64,000 nucleotides of DNA from Comamonas thiooxydans (GTDB taxonomy: Bacteria; Pseudomonadota; Gammaproteobacteria; Burkholderiales; Burkholderiaceae_C), in assembly GCF_002157685.2 (NCBI RefSeq), contig NZ_AP026738.1, positions 5,394,001 through 5,458,000 of the forward strand, in the 5' to 3' direction. The position numbers were made by a program, and so were the translations under genes. Shown here piece by piece: positions 1 to 8,487 of this stretch. Below the pieces are notes generated by a model. The model worked only from the letters and a program-made list of their open reading frames with translations. It had not been told where the DNA came from and did not search any database. Within the stretch, counting starts at the first letter, position 1; every line of letters starts with the position of its first letter.

Positions 1-117
1 AATGAGTTGAACCGCACTGTGTTCAGGCCCGATACGCTCGCCCGAGGGAAGCTGTATCGATGCAGTCACAGGAAGTCTTGCTAGCAGCGGCTCCAATGTG
101 CTCAACAGGTTTTTCAT
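1..117 (-). CDS. N-terminus of a probable cyclopropane-fatty-acyl-phospholipid synthase-like protein (runs off the window)
   Basis: The reverse strand has an ATG at 117 and stays open for 39 codons to the window edge. The translation begins MKNLLSTLEPLLARLP and continues with an LPSGERIG stretch. From memory, this resembles the start of the noncatalytic N-terminal domain of CFA-synthase-like SAM methyltransferases. Too little is present to show the SAM-binding motif, so the family call is tentative. The next gene upstream, on the same strand, stops at 201, leaving 83 bases that contain an imperfect hairpin around 144-173 and no obvious promoter. Confidence 0.4.
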   Translation of the reverse strand, partial: MKNLLSTLEPLLARLPVTASIQLPSGERIGPEHSAVQLI

Positions 118-200
118 GAAAACCATTGTTCACATCGACTATGGCAGGGTCAAGACGGAAAACATCCCTGCCTAAAACTGCCTCCAGGACTGGCAGAGGA

Positions 201-818
201 TCAGCTGCTGGCTTTCACCAGCCTGTCGTAGGCCTTGAGGGTGGCGGGGGCCACAGACTGCAGCACTTGTTCATAAGCCGTCTTGTGACGCGCCAGCAAG
301 CGCATGGAGGCAACGGTGCGGCTGCGGCAGAACCAGTGGCAGGTGTGTTGCATCAGCATCAGCTCGGCCGTCATGGTGAAGGCTCGGCGCTTGCGCTCTT
401 CCTCGTCGGCAGCATCCCCCACACGGGCAGCCGCCAGTGCCTGGGCATGAAGCTTCATGGTCTCGCGCACATCCATGGTGGCCGAAGGCAGGACCCTGGT
501 CATATAGGGCAGCGCCAGCGGCAGGGTGCTGGTACGCGTCTGCTCGGCCGGCAAGGTGGCGAATTCATCCGCGAAACGCTGAAACTGGCTCACCAGACTG
601 CTCTCGGTATTGGCCAGCACGGGCCAGATCTGTTCACGCCGCTGCGCATCCTTCTCACCGATGACACGCAGATATCCCTCCATCAGATTGGCCATGAGCT
701 TCTCGATCTGAAAGCGTGCCAGATGCTGGGCCAGAAGCTGGGTGTGCTGACGCTGCTCCTGCTTCTTGAGCACGTAGAGCACGGTGGTGACAATGATGGC
801 GAGCGTTAGAAAATCCAT
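201..818 (-). CDS. Hypothetical membrane-anchored protein, 205 aa
   Basis: I do not recognise a family. The ATG at 818 gives a protein opening with one hydrophobic helix (about residues 3-17, MDFLTLAIIVTTVLYVL), then KKQEQRQ and a long helical, charged cytoplasmic-looking domain. This is a type II or N-terminally anchored topology without a cleavable signal. Open frame continues upstream of 818 on this strand, but there it is antisense to the lipoprotein gene at 849, so the longer start was rejected. It starts 30 bases from the divergent aminopeptidase gene, so the two probably share a promoter region. No catalytic motif was seen. Confidence 0.65.
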   Translation of the reverse strand: MDFLTLAIIVTTVLYVLKKQEQRQHTQLLAQHLARFQIEKLMANLMEGYLRVIGEKDAQRREQIWPVLANTESSLVSQFQRFADEFATLPAEQTRTSTLPLALPYMTRVLPSATMDVRETMKLHAQALAAARVGDAADEEERKRRAFTMTAELMLMQHTCHWFCRSRTVASMRLLARHKTAYEQVLQSVAPATLKAYDRLVKASS

Positions 819-848
819 GAAGCGAAACCAGACAGGCGGACAAGCGCA

Positions 849-2042
849 ATGAGAAAAAGGATGAGTGTAGTCAGCCTGAGGGCTTTGCTGGGAATTAGTG
901 CCGCAATTGCAGGCCTGACGGGCTGCAGCAGCGCCGGCTATTACTGGCAAGGTTTCAAGGGACAGATGCAGATTCTTCAGGCCGCACGACCTATTGATGA
1001 CTGGCTGGCAGAAGACAGTACCTCCGCAGCACTGCGTCAGCGCCTGCAGACCGCGCAACAGATGCGCCGCTTCGCCAGCCAGGAGCTGGCTCTGCCCGAC
1101 AATGCCAGCTACACCCGCTACGCTCAGCTCCAGCGTCCGTTTGCGGTCTGGAACGTGGTGGCAGCCCCGGCCTACAGCCTGGAGATGCACCAATGGTGCT
1201 TTCCCGTCACCGGCTGCATTGCCTACCGAGGCTACTTCAGCAAGAGCGACGCACAGGCGCAGGCACGAACGCTTCAGTCCCAGGGGTTGGAAACCAGCGT
1301 CTATGGCGTGCCTGCCTACTCCACGCTGGGCTATCTGAACTGGCTGGGCGGCGACCCCTTGCTCAGCACCTTCACCTCTTGGCAGGAGGGTGACTTTGCC
1401 GGCCTGCTGTTCCACGAACTGGCCCACCAGTTGCTGTATGTGAAGAATGACACGGCCTTCAACGAATCCTTTGCCACCACGGTGGAACGCATGGCCACGC
1501 CCTTGTGGCTGCACAGCCATGCCAGCGCCGCCACGCAACAACGTTGGCAACAGAGCCTGCAGCGGCGCGAGCTATGGCAGCAGCTGACGCGCGAGACCCG
1601 TCAGCGCCTGCAACAGATTTATGAGCGGAAAAATACCGAAGCCTTGGATGCCAAAGTGCTGGAAGCCATCAAAAACAAAGTATTTGAGGAATTCCGCGCC
1701 ACTTATGCGCAGCTCAGAGCGCAATGGATTACCGCTGACGAGCCCCTGCTGACCAGCCTCGCCCTGCGCGAGCAGTATTACCGGCGCCTGACCCAGACCG
1801 ATGAATGGGTGGCCCAGGCCAATAACGCCAGTTTTGGAGCCCTGGCCGCCTATGACGACTGGGTGCCGGCCATGACTCGCTGGTGGCAGCAACTGCGCGG
1901 CGAAGGCCCGGCCACTCCCGAGACCTGGCGCGGCTTCTATGTCCAGATGCGCGAGCTGGCAGCCTTGCCTGCTGAAGAGCGCAAGCTGCGGCTATGCGCC
2001 CAATGGGGAGAAGCGGCAGAAACAGCGACTCAGTGCCAATAA
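849..2042 (+). CDS. Predicted lipoprotein aminopeptidase (PF10023-type metallopeptidase)
   Basis: The 397-aa product starts with a lipoprotein signal ending LTGC (lipobox Cys near residue 26), so it should sit on the outer membrane facing the periplasm. A zinc-peptidase motif HELAH lies at residues 189-193, followed by NESFATTVE, whose Glu is a plausible third ligand. HExxH followed by NE is the signature of the 'predicted aminopeptidase' family. The C-terminal half is helical and rich in Arg and Gln. The substrate is unknown. An ATG at 861 is an alternative start; both leave the signal peptide intact. The gene is monocistronic: an AT-rich region of about 100 bases separates it from the next one. 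Confidence 0.8.
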   Translation: MRKRMSVVSLRALLGISAAIAGLTGCSSAGYYWQGFKGQMQILQAARPIDDWLAEDSTSAALRQRLQTAQQMRRFASQELALPDNASYTRYAQLQRPFAVWNVVAAPAYSLEMHQWCFPVTGCIAYRGYFSKSDAQAQARTLQSQGLETSVYGVPAYSTLGYLNWLGGDPLLSTFTSWQEGDFAGLLFHELAHQLLYVKNDTAFNESFATTVERMATPLWLHSHASAATQQRWQQSLQRRELWQQLTRETRQRLQQIYERKNTEALDAKVLEAIKNKVFEEFRATYAQLRAQWITADEPLLTSLALREQYYRRLTQTDEWVAQANNASFGALAAYDDWVPAMTRWWQQLRGEGPATPETWRGFYVQMRELAALPAEERKLRLCAQWGEAAETATQCQ

Positions 2043-2147
2043 ACACCTCAAATTGACATAAAAACAATTTTTTACAAGGGTTAACCATGTAGGAGGCTTC
2101 AGCGGTTTTTAAGAAAGTCCCGCCAGACTTCTCCGATACCTATTTTT

Positions 2148-3845
2148 TTGCCGTCTGCTGTGGCCTCCAAAGACTCCGTTTCTGCCCCATTTTTCAAGGG
2201 GCTTTTTCAACCTCGCACGCCTCAGTTCATCGCTCTGGCCCTGGCCATCTGGCTGACACTGACGGCGAACTGGGCCCTGTGGCTGCGCCTGCCTTCCCTG
2301 GATGGCTATCACGGCAGTCTGGCCCTGCTGGCCCTGAGGGTTGTGCCGCTGGTGCTGGGCGCCAGCCTTCTGCTGACCTCTTTGTTTGCCTGGCCGCGCT
2401 TTACCAAGCCGCTCTGGGTTGCGCTGCTGCTGGTGGCGGCCAGTTCCCAGTACTTCATGGTCAGCTACGGAACCGTGATGGACAAGGGCATGATTCACAA
2501 CATCCTGCAGACCGATGCGCGTGAAAGCTCGGACTTGTTCAACATCAAGCTGCTGGCCGAGGTGTTGATCATCGCCATACTGCCAGCCATCTGGCTGTGG
2601 AAAACCCCGCTCAAACGCGCCAGCAGCGCCTGGCGCAATATGCTGCGCACCGCCTTGCTGCTGCTGGGCGGCGTTGCCCTGATAGCCGCCTCGCTGGCCG
2701 TTTCCTACCGCGATCTGGCCCCCGTGGTGCGCAACAATCTTTGGCTGCGCTACATGATCAATCCGATCAACCCCGTGCTGTCCGCGGCCTCGGTGGCGCT
2801 GGATCCCCTGCTCAACAAGCCCAGGCCTTTTGTCAGCATCACGGGCGGTGCGACCCTGGGTGCCAGCTATGCCGCGGTCCAGAAGCCACCGCTGCTGGTG
2901 CTGGTGGTGGGCGAGACGGCTCGCGCCAAGAACTTCAGCCTCAACGGCTATGAGCGCGATACCAACCCCGAGCTGGCCAAGCGCGATGTGCTGAGCTGGC
3001 GCAATGCCCGCTCCTGCGGCACCAGCACCCGCGAATCAGTGCCCTGCATGTTCTCCAACCTGGGCCGCGAAGGCTTTTACGCCTCCAAGGTCGAGCATGA
3101 CAACCTGCTCGACGTACTGCAGGCCGCCGGACTGGCCGTGCTTTGGGTGGACAACCAGGCAGGCTGCAAAGGCGTGTGCAAGCGCATCCCCATGGCCGAT
3201 ACCGCCGACAGCGTGAATACGCCGGCCGGCAAGGCGCTGTGCGCCCAGGATGGCGAATGCCTGGACGCCCTGCTGCTCAGCGGCCTGGACGAGCGCATCG
3301 CCAAGCTGGACCCCGCGCGCCGCGCCAAGGGCCTGGTGCTGGTCATGCACCAGATGGGCAGCCATGGCCCCGAGTACTTCAAGCGCTCCACACCAGACCT
3401 CAAGGCCTTCAAGCCCGAATGCGCCACCAATGCCCTGTCCAGCTGCCCGCAGCAAAGCGTGGTCAATGTCTACGACAACTCCATTCGCTATACCGACCAT
3501 TTCCTGGCCCAAACCATAGACTGGCTCAAGACCCAGCAAAGCCAGTTTGAAACCGGCATGTTCTACATGTCCGACCATGGTGAATCGCTGGGCGAGCTCG
3601 GTGTCTATCTGCATGGCATGCCTTACGCCATGGCGCCCGATGATCAGAAACATGTGCCCATGATTGCCTGGCTGGGAACGCTGGGGGCTCGCACCGGTTT
3701 GGATCAGAGCTGTCTGAGCAAGACGCTGGATCAGCCGCTCTCGCATGACAACCTGTTCCATACGGTCATGGGTCTGATGGACGTCAGCTCGCCCACCTAC
3801 AAGCAGCCGCTGGATGCATTTGCCAGCTGCCGCAAGCTCAGCTAG
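2148..3845 (+). CDS. eptA: Phosphoethanolamine--lipid A transferase (EptA/PmrC/MCR-like)
   Basis: The enzyme moves phosphoethanolamine from phosphatidylethanolamine to lipid A at the periplasmic face of the inner membrane, lowering surface charge and affecting polymyxin susceptibility. About five N-terminal transmembrane helices (residues 25-190) precede an alkaline-phosphatase-fold domain. The catalytic threonine is Thr257 in GETARAKNFSLNGY, followed by the family's SCGTSTRESVPCM segment, MHQMGSHGPEYF and YMSDHGESLGE (zinc site). Paired cysteines typical of the family are present. The start is uncertain: only TTG at 2148 or GTG at 2160 is available, neither has a Shine-Dalgarno sequence, and a strong AGGAGG at 2091-2096 has no start codon behind it. 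Length is normal for EptA (about 545-565 aa). Confidence 0.85.
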   Translation: MPSAVASKDSVSAPFFKGLFQPRTPQFIALALAIWLTLTANWALWLRLPSLDGYHGSLALLALRVVPLVLGASLLLTSLFAWPRFTKPLWVALLLVAASSQYFMVSYGTVMDKGMIHNILQTDARESSDLFNIKLLAEVLIIAILPAIWLWKTPLKRASSAWRNMLRTALLLLGGVALIAASLAVSYRDLAPVVRNNLWLRYMINPINPVLSAASVALDPLLNKPRPFVSITGGATLGASYAAVQKPPLLVLVVGETARAKNFSLNGYERDTNPELAKRDVLSWRNARSCGTSTRESVPCMFSNLGREGFYASKVEHDNLLDVLQAAGLAVLWVDNQAGCKGVCKRIPMADTADSVNTPAGKALCAQDGECLDALLLSGLDERIAKLDPARRAKGLVLVMHQMGSHGPEYFKRSTPDLKAFKPECATNALSSCPQQSVVNVYDNSIRYTDHFLAQTIDWLKTQQSQFETGMFYMSDHGESLGELGVYLHGMPYAMAPDDQKHVPMIAWLGTLGARTGLDQSCLSKTLDQPLSHDNLFHTVMGLMDVSSPTYKQPLDAFASCRKLS

Positions 3846-3861
3846 TCATTGACTGCGCAGC

Positions 3862-3902
3862 AAAAAAAGCCTGCCGGATCCACGATCCGGCAGGCTTTTT
3901 TG
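3862..3902. terminator. Bidirectional rho-independent terminator
   Basis: The arms GCCTGCCGGATC and GATCCGGCAGGC flank a short loop, with an A-run before and a T-run after, so it can stop transcription from both sides. It separates the eptA-like gene from the convergent ABC-transporter operon. Confidence 0.93.
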
Positions 3903-3919
3903 CTTTCAGCAGCTGCGTA

Positions 3920-4690
3920 TCACTCGCTCTGAGAACCGCGGCGCGCCCAGCCCGTGGTGTGCTTTTCCAGCAGATTGAACAGCTCGTACATCACCATGGC
4001 CATGGCTCCCACCACGATCAGCCCCGCAAAGGCCAGGCCCATCTGCATGGAAGAGCCGGCCGAGACCAGCAGATAGCCGATACCCTCGTTGGCAGCCGTC
4101 ATCTCGCTGACCGTGGTGCCGACGAAGGCCAGCGTGATCGCAACCTTGAGCGAGCCGTAGAAATACGGCAGGGAACGCGGCAGGCCGACCTTGATCAGCA
4201 CGTCCCAGCGCTTGGCTCCCAGCACACGCAGCACATCCTCCAGCTCGGGCTCCAGCGTGGCCAGACCCGTGGCGATATTGACCATGATGGGGAAAAAGCT
4301 GATCAGAAAGGCCGTGAGAATGGCCGGGCCTGCGCCGATGCCGAACCAGACCACCAGAATCGGCACGAACGCGGCCTTGGGCAAGGCGTTGAAGGCCGTC
4401 ATCAGCGGATAGAACGCCGCATAGGCCAGACGCGAGGAGCCGATCAGAAAGCCCAGCAGCACGCCCACCGCGATCGCCAGGGCAAAGCCTGCCATCGTCA
4501 CCCAGTAGGTGCGCCAGGCATGCATGGCAATCGTGCCCGCAAACTCATAGAGCTGATGGCCAATGGCCCAGGGGCTGGGGAAGATGAACTCCGAAACGCC
4601 GAAGCCCGAACAGATGATCTGCCAGAGCAGGACGATCAGCAGCAACAGCAGCCAGGGAGCCCAACGCTCGGCGGTCTTTTGATGTTTCAT
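3920..4690 (-). CDS. ABC transporter permease (SsuC/TauC/ThiX type)
   Basis: This 256-aa inner-membrane protein has about six hydrophobic segments and the BPD_transp_1 signature EAA loop around LEPELEDVLRVLGAKRWDVL (residues about 150-170), which contacts the ATPase. It belongs to the nitrate/sulfonate/bicarbonate/pyrimidine-precursor transporter group. It is the last gene of a five-gene operon transcribed from about 8329. Its ATG is preceded by AAGGCG and lies 8 bases after the ATPase stop, so translation is probably coupled. The substrate cannot be read from the permease; the neighbouring deaminase and the THI5-type binding proteins suggest a heterocyclic nitrogen compound. Confidence 0.9.
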   Translation of the reverse strand: MKHQKTAERWAPWLLLLLIVLLWQIICSGFGVSEFIFPSPWAIGHQLYEFAGTIAMHAWRTYWVTMAGFALAIAVGVLLGFLIGSSRLAYAAFYPLMTAFNALPKAAFVPILVVWFGIGAGPAILTAFLISFFPIMVNIATGLATLEPELEDVLRVLGAKRWDVLIKVGLPRSLPYFYGSLKVAITLAFVGTTVSEMTAANEGIGYLLVSAGSSMQMGLAFAGLIVVGAMAMVMYELFNLLEKHTTGWARRGSQSE

Positions 4691-4698
4691 GATGCGCC

Positions 4699-5547
4699 TT
4701 ATTGAGGAATGGCTGCTGCAGTTTCGGGGCCGTTCTTGCGCAGGGCGCCGATATGGCCGCGCAGCTCGTAGACGATGTCCGAGAACTCGGGGGTGTAGGT
4801 GACCTCCAGATCACGCGGGCGCGGCAGGTCGATATCGCGGCGCACCACGAAGCGGCCCGGGCTCTTGCTCATCACATAGACGGTATCGGCCAGGAACACG
4901 CTCTCGCGCAGATCATGGGTGACCAGGATCACATTGAACTTCTGCTCGGCCTGAAGGTCGCGCAAAATGCACCACAGCTCTTCGCGGGTGAAGGCATCGA
5001 GGGCGCCAAAGGGTTCGTCGAGCAGCAGCATCTGCGGCTCGTGAATCAGGGCGCGGCAGATGCTGGCGCGCTGCTGCATGCCGCCGGAAAGCTGCCAGGG
5101 AAACTTGCGCTCATAGCCTGCCAGGCCCACCTTGCCCAGCAGCTCGATGGCACGCGCCTCGTATTCCTTGCGCTTTTGCTTGAACTGCGAGCGGTGCGGC
5201 TCCACGATCTCCAGCGGCAGCAGCACATTGTCCAGCGTGGTGCGCCAGGGCAGCAGCGAGGACGACTGGAAAGCCATGCCCGAGATCTTGAGCGGCCCGG
5301 TCACACGCTGGCCATCGACCGTGATGCGGCCCATGGAGGGCATCTTCAGGCCCGTGGTGAGCTTCATGAAAGTGGACTTGCCACAGCCCGAGGGACCGAC
5401 GATGGCGATGAACTCGCCGCGCTGCACCGTGAGGTCGATGGCCTCCACCGCAAAGTGATTGGCCTGCAGCAGCTCTTCGTTATAGGCCAGCCAGACGTCC
5501 TTGAATTCGACGAAGGGCCGGGCGGCTTCTGTATCTGATGACTTCAT
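4699..5547 (-). CDS. ABC transporter ATP-binding protein (SsuB/TauB/ThiZ type)
   Basis: The 282-aa nucleotide-binding subunit has Walker A GPSGCGKST, Q-loop AFQSSSLLPWR, signature LSGGMQQR, Walker B LLLDEPFGALD and switch His in VTHDLRE. It powers import together with the permease. I chose ATG 5547 (MKSSDTEAARPF) over a TTG at 5574 because the TTG lies inside an interspersed hairpin repeat (5560-5598) and has no ribosome-binding site. The C-terminus extends past the NBD with DLPRPRDLEVTYTPEF, as usual in this subfamily. It is the fourth gene of the operon. Confidence 0.92.
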   Translation of the reverse strand: MKSSDTEAARPFVEFKDVWLAYNEELLQANHFAVEAIDLTVQRGEFIAIVGPSGCGKSTFMKLTTGLKMPSMGRITVDGQRVTGPLKISGMAFQSSSLLPWRTTLDNVLLPLEIVEPHRSQFKQKRKEYEARAIELLGKVGLAGYERKFPWQLSGGMQQRASICRALIHEPQMLLLDEPFGALDAFTREELWCILRDLQAEQKFNVILVTHDLRESVFLADTVYVMSKSPGRFVVRRDIDLPRPRDLEVTYTPEFSDIVYELRGHIGALRKNGPETAAAIPQ

Positions 5548-5559
5548 AAAACAAGGCCG

Positions 5560-5598
5560 TAGCGCTTGTCTCACAAGCGCACCAAGCTATCAATCAAT
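5560..5598 (-). repeat. Interspersed hairpin repeat, copy 1 (family B)
   Basis: A perfect hairpin (arms GCGCTTGT and ACAAGCGC, loop CTC) adjoins AAGCTATCAATCAAT. On the reverse strand it reads ATTGATTGATAGCT, three variable bases, then TGCGCTTGT. The same order recurs at 34100-34125. It sits in the 57-base gap between the binding-protein and ATPase genes, inside the operon, so it may modulate mRNA processing or relative expression. Confidence 0.7.
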
Positions 5599-5604
5599 GA
5601 GCAA

Positions 5605-6633
5605 TTACTTTTGGGGAAAGACGTCGAGATCCGCGACGGGCGGCAGAAAGCGGCCATTCCAGAGCGTCTCGGGGTTCACGCGTGTCTTGGTCGCATAGAC
5701 GTCAGAGATCTGGGAAGCCATCAAGGCCATGCGTGTCGGGCTGACCTGGCCAAAGCCCTCGCCACGTGCATCGGCGGTGTTGATCACCGTGTCGATCGCC
5801 AGCTGCAAACGGCGGGTTTCCAGAGCGGTGTTGACGATGCCGTCGCGCTCCTTCACATAGGCGATGGCGGCTGCGGGGTTGGCCATGACTTCCTTGGCGC
5901 CCTTGCTGAAGGCCTTGAGGAAGGCGCGCACGGCTTCGGGGTTCTCGCGCACCAGCTTGGCGCTGGCGATGATGGCGTTGCCATAGAGCTTGACGCCGTT
6001 GTCGGCAAACGGCATGACCGCCACATCGGCCGCCTTCACGCCTCGTGCCTCCAGGTTCAGCAGCGAAGTAAAGGTGAAGCCCGTGATGGCGTCGATATCG
6101 CCACGCACCAGCATGGTCTCGCGCAGCGGTGGATCCATGGTGGTCCATTGCACATCGCCAACCTTGTTGGCCTTGGCAAACAGCGGGAAGCCGCGTCGGC
6201 CTGCATCAAAGACCGGCGCTCCCAGCTTCTTGCCCGTCAGGTCTGCAGGCTTGGCAATGGCGCTCTTCTTGAGCGCCATGACCGAGGCCGGCGTGTTGTT
6301 GTAGACCATCATCACGGCCACGGGCTTGTCTTTGACATCGGGGTTGTTGGCATGAAACTCCATCAGCGCGGCCAGATCGGCAAAGCCCATGTCGTAGGAG
6401 CCCGATGCCACGCGCTGGATGGCTCCACCCGAGCCGCTGCCGGCATCCACCGTCACATTGAGCCCTGCGGCCTGGAAATAGCCCTTGGCGGCGGGCTGCA
6501 GAAACAGCGCCGCTGGCCCTTCGAAACGCCAGTCGAGCTGGAATTTGATGGGCGTGGCGGCAAAGGCGGCCGTGGTACTGGCAAAGCTGCCCAGGGCCAG
6601 AACGGATTGCAGGAACAGGCGCTTGGTTTGCAT
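5605..6633 (-). CDS. ABC transporter substrate-binding protein, NMT1/THI5-like (SBP1)
   Basis: The 342-aa periplasmic protein has a Sec signal (residues 1-25, ending AFAATP) followed by KFQLDWRFEGPAALFLQ, the start of the NMT1/SsuA/THI5 fold that binds pyrimidine precursors, sulfonates or nitrate. The ribosome-binding site is GAGGGAAG before ATG 6633. It is clearly paralogous to the protein at 7201-8217: shared blocks include KGYFQAAGLNVTVDAGSGSG versus NGYYRDEGLDVSLDVGSGSV, MVRGDIDA versus MVRGDVDA, and LYGNAI(I/L)AS. Because the operon encodes one permease and one ATPase, the two binding proteins probably share one channel and widen or tune substrate range. Confidence 0.88.
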   Translation of the reverse strand: MQTKRLFLQSVLALGSFASTTAAFAATPIKFQLDWRFEGPAALFLQPAAKGYFQAAGLNVTVDAGSGSGGAIQRVASGSYDMGFADLAALMEFHANNPDVKDKPVAVMMVYNNTPASVMALKKSAIAKPADLTGKKLGAPVFDAGRRGFPLFAKANKVGDVQWTTMDPPLRETMLVRGDIDAITGFTFTSLLNLEARGVKAADVAVMPFADNGVKLYGNAIIASAKLVRENPEAVRAFLKAFSKGAKEVMANPAAAIAYVKERDGIVNTALETRRLQLAIDTVINTADARGEGFGQVSPTRMALMASQISDVYATKTRVNPETLWNGRFLPPVADLDVFPQK

Positions 6634-6686
6634 GGTGGCTTCCCTCTCTCTATGTCAATGAATTGCGGTTGAATGCGTGCCGACGC

Positions 6687-7187
6687 TCAGACCTTCCAGG
6701 CCCCCTGGTGCGAGCTGCTGGCCTCTTCGATCAAGGCCGGCCCGATGCATTCGATGGCATGCGAAGCGGCCTGAAACACATCGCGGCAGGACAGCTCGGC
6801 ATCCTTCTGATCAAGCCGCTCGCCACGGAACACGCGCAGCCGCTCGGCATCGATGCCATAGACCACCCGCCCGATGCCGGACCAGAAGATCGCGCCGGCA
6901 CACATCACGCAGGGCTCGGCAGACGAGTACAGCGTGGCGACGGCGAGCTCGTCGCGTGAATGCAAGGGACTGGCCAGGCGGATGGCGGACAGCTCGGCAT
7001 GGGCCGTGCAATCGCCGCTCTCGCCGTTGGCATTGCTGGCCTGGGCCAGCACGCGCCCTTCGGCAGCCACGATCAGAGCGCCAAACGGCCGGTTGCCGCG
7101 CTCGCGCGCTGTATCGGCAAGCGCAATGGCTTCACGCAGATAGCGGCCATCGCTGTCGTTCAAGGTCAGGGCTTGAGGCAGGGGCAT
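6687..7187 (-). CDS. Nucleoside/nucleobase deaminase (CDA superfamily, guanine-deaminase/TadA-like)
   Basis: The product of 166 aa is a zinc-dependent cytidine-deaminase-fold enzyme that hydrolytically releases ammonia from an amino-heterocycle. Ligands and proton shuttle are visible: His63 and Glu65 in TAHAELSAIR, and Cys93 and Cys96 in EPCVMCAGAI. The start at 7187 is fixed by GGAGGAAG just upstream; a longer open frame would run into the binding-protein gene. No signal peptide, so it is cytoplasmic. It lies between two binding-protein genes (gaps of 13 and 53 bases), implying that it acts on the imported ligand. It is not tRNA-specific TadA by context. The exact base cannot be decided from sequence. 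Confidence 0.88.
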   Translation of the reverse strand: MPLPQALTLNDSDGRYLREAIALADTARERGNRPFGALIVAAEGRVLAQASNANGESGDCTAHAELSAIRLASPLHSRDELAVATLYSSAEPCVMCAGAIFWSGIGRVVYGIDAERLRVFRGERLDQKDAELSCRDVFQAASHAIECIGPALIEEASSSHQGAWKV

Positions 7188-7200
7188 GGTGGCTTCCTCC

Positions 7201-8217
7201 TCAGGCCTTGAGCATGCGCGCCGACCTGGCGGGCAGCATGCTGCTGTTGAACAGTGCATCGGCAGATGGCGTGGTCTTGAGCGCGAAGGTCTGCACCACG
7301 CTGTCCAGCTGCTGCTCCATCAAACGCTTGCTGAAGTCTCCCAGTCCATGGCTTTTCGTGTCTGCCGCGGCTACGTACTGTGCGGTGATGGACCAGCGCT
7401 CCAGCTCCAGCTTCTCGTCGAGAATCGGCTCGCGCTGGCGCACGGCGGCAATGCCTGCTGCAGGGTTGGCAAGGCACTCCACAATCGCTCGGTTGGTGGC
7501 GCGCAGGAAGGCGGCCACGACCTGCGGCTTCTCGGCGATCAGCTGACTGGACGCCAGAATCGCATTGCCATACAGATGAACGCCTGCATCGCTGTAGCGC
7601 ATTATGGAGAGCTCCTCGGGCTTGATGCGCGCAAACAGCGACACCGCGGAGTCATGGAAGTAGGTGGCGGCATCCACATCGCCACGCACCATGACGTTGT
7701 CGCGTGCCGAGAACTCCGTCGTCGACCAGGCAAACAGATCGGCGGGCAGGTTCTTGCGCCGCGCCACCATGGGCCAGGCACGGCGCGTGGACTCCACTGC
7801 CGCTGCAGCCACCTTCTTGCCCTTGAGACTTGCGAAGTCCGAAGTGATGCCCCGGTCCTTGCGCCCGATGATCACAAAGGGCGCGCGGTTGTAGTACTGG
7901 TAGACGGCCTGCACGCGAGGTGTGCCGGCGTTCTGTGCATTGAACTCGATCAGCGAACTGATATCGCCCAGTCCGAGCTGGTAGGCACCGCTGGCGATAC
8001 GAGTAATTGAAGCCACCGAGCCCGACCCTACGTCCAGACTCACATCCAGCCCCTCATCGCGGTAGTAGCCGTTTTGCTGGGCCAGAAAGAACGGCGCCGT
8101 CTGGCCGTTGACGCGGAAATCCAGCGTGAATTTCAGCGCAGTCAGCGACTTGCCCTGGGCATGAACCCAGGGTGCGCCGCAAAGAGGCAGGGCAGCAAGG
8201 AAATGGCGACGTAGCAT
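7201..8217 (-). CDS. ABC transporter substrate-binding protein, NMT1/THI5-like (SBP2)
   Basis: First gene of the operon. The ATG at 8217 gives 338 aa with an N-terminal signal (MLRRHFLAALPLCGAPWVHAQ), then LKFTLDFRVNGQTAPFFLAQ, again the NMT1/THI5 fold. It is a diverged paralogue of the protein at 5605-6633, with conserved pocket-region blocks but a different C-terminus (SADALFNSSMLPARSARMLKA). The open frame extends to 8295, but that extension lacks a signal-peptide profile and lies in the leader. The leader of about 110 nt, from the predicted sigma-54 start near 8329, holds two small hairpins (GAACG/CGTTC and CTGCA/TGCAG). Confidence 0.88.
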   Translation of the reverse strand: MLRRHFLAALPLCGAPWVHAQGKSLTALKFTLDFRVNGQTAPFFLAQQNGYYRDEGLDVSLDVGSGSVASITRIASGAYQLGLGDISSLIEFNAQNAGTPRVQAVYQYYNRAPFVIIGRKDRGITSDFASLKGKKVAAAAVESTRRAWPMVARRKNLPADLFAWSTTEFSARDNVMVRGDVDAATYFHDSAVSLFARIKPEELSIMRYSDAGVHLYGNAILASSQLIAEKPQVVAAFLRATNRAIVECLANPAAGIAAVRQREPILDEKLELERWSITAQYVAAADTKSHGLGDFSKRLMEQQLDSVVQTFALKTTPSADALFNSSMLPARSARMLKA

Positions 8218-8339
8218 GGTGGAACTCTCAGGTCTCTGGCGACAGGAACGCCAGCAGCTGCCGCTGCTGACAGGACTTGAGCAATTTCCGGGCACTGCAC
8301 GCGGATGCAGGCTGAACGCTTCTACTCGTTCAACCTTCT

Positions 8340-8355
8340 AGCAATTGGCGTGCCT
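8340..8355 (-). promoter_or_regulatory. Sigma-54 (RpoN) promoter for the ABC/deaminase operon
   Basis: The reverse strand reads AGGCACGCCAATTGCT, which differs from the RpoN consensus TGGCACG-N4-TTGCW only at its first base. The invariant GG and GC are present with correct spacing. The predicted start is near 8329, about 110 nt before the ATG at 8217. It faces away from the matching promoter at 8488-8503. Confidence 0.75.
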
Positions 8356-8420
8356 GCTTTGGGTTGTTCCTCTCCAGGTATCAACAAAGTGCATGCGAAA
8401 GAGATGGATGCATGGATTCA

Positions 8421-8455
8421 TGCACGGCAACGCACCAGTTTGAAGCCATGCACCA
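8421..8455. promoter_or_regulatory. Candidate upstream activator sites shared by the two sigma-54 promoters
   Basis: Between the divergent promoters lie repeated half-sites TGCACGG (8421), CGCACCA (8431) and TGCACCA (8449). TGCACCA is the half-site of the NtrC consensus (TGCACCA-N3-TGGTGCA). No complete palindrome is present, so another bacterial enhancer-binding protein is possible. The rest of the 8356-8487 spacer has no gene. Confidence 0.45.
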
Positions 8456-8487
8456 AAACCAAGAGCGCCTGCGCCCTGGTGAACAGC

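Noticed and set aside
5548-5574. TTG 5574 as start of the ABC ATPase
   Set aside because: It lies inside a perfect hairpin of an interspersed repeat and has no Shine-Dalgarno; ATG 5547 is preferred.
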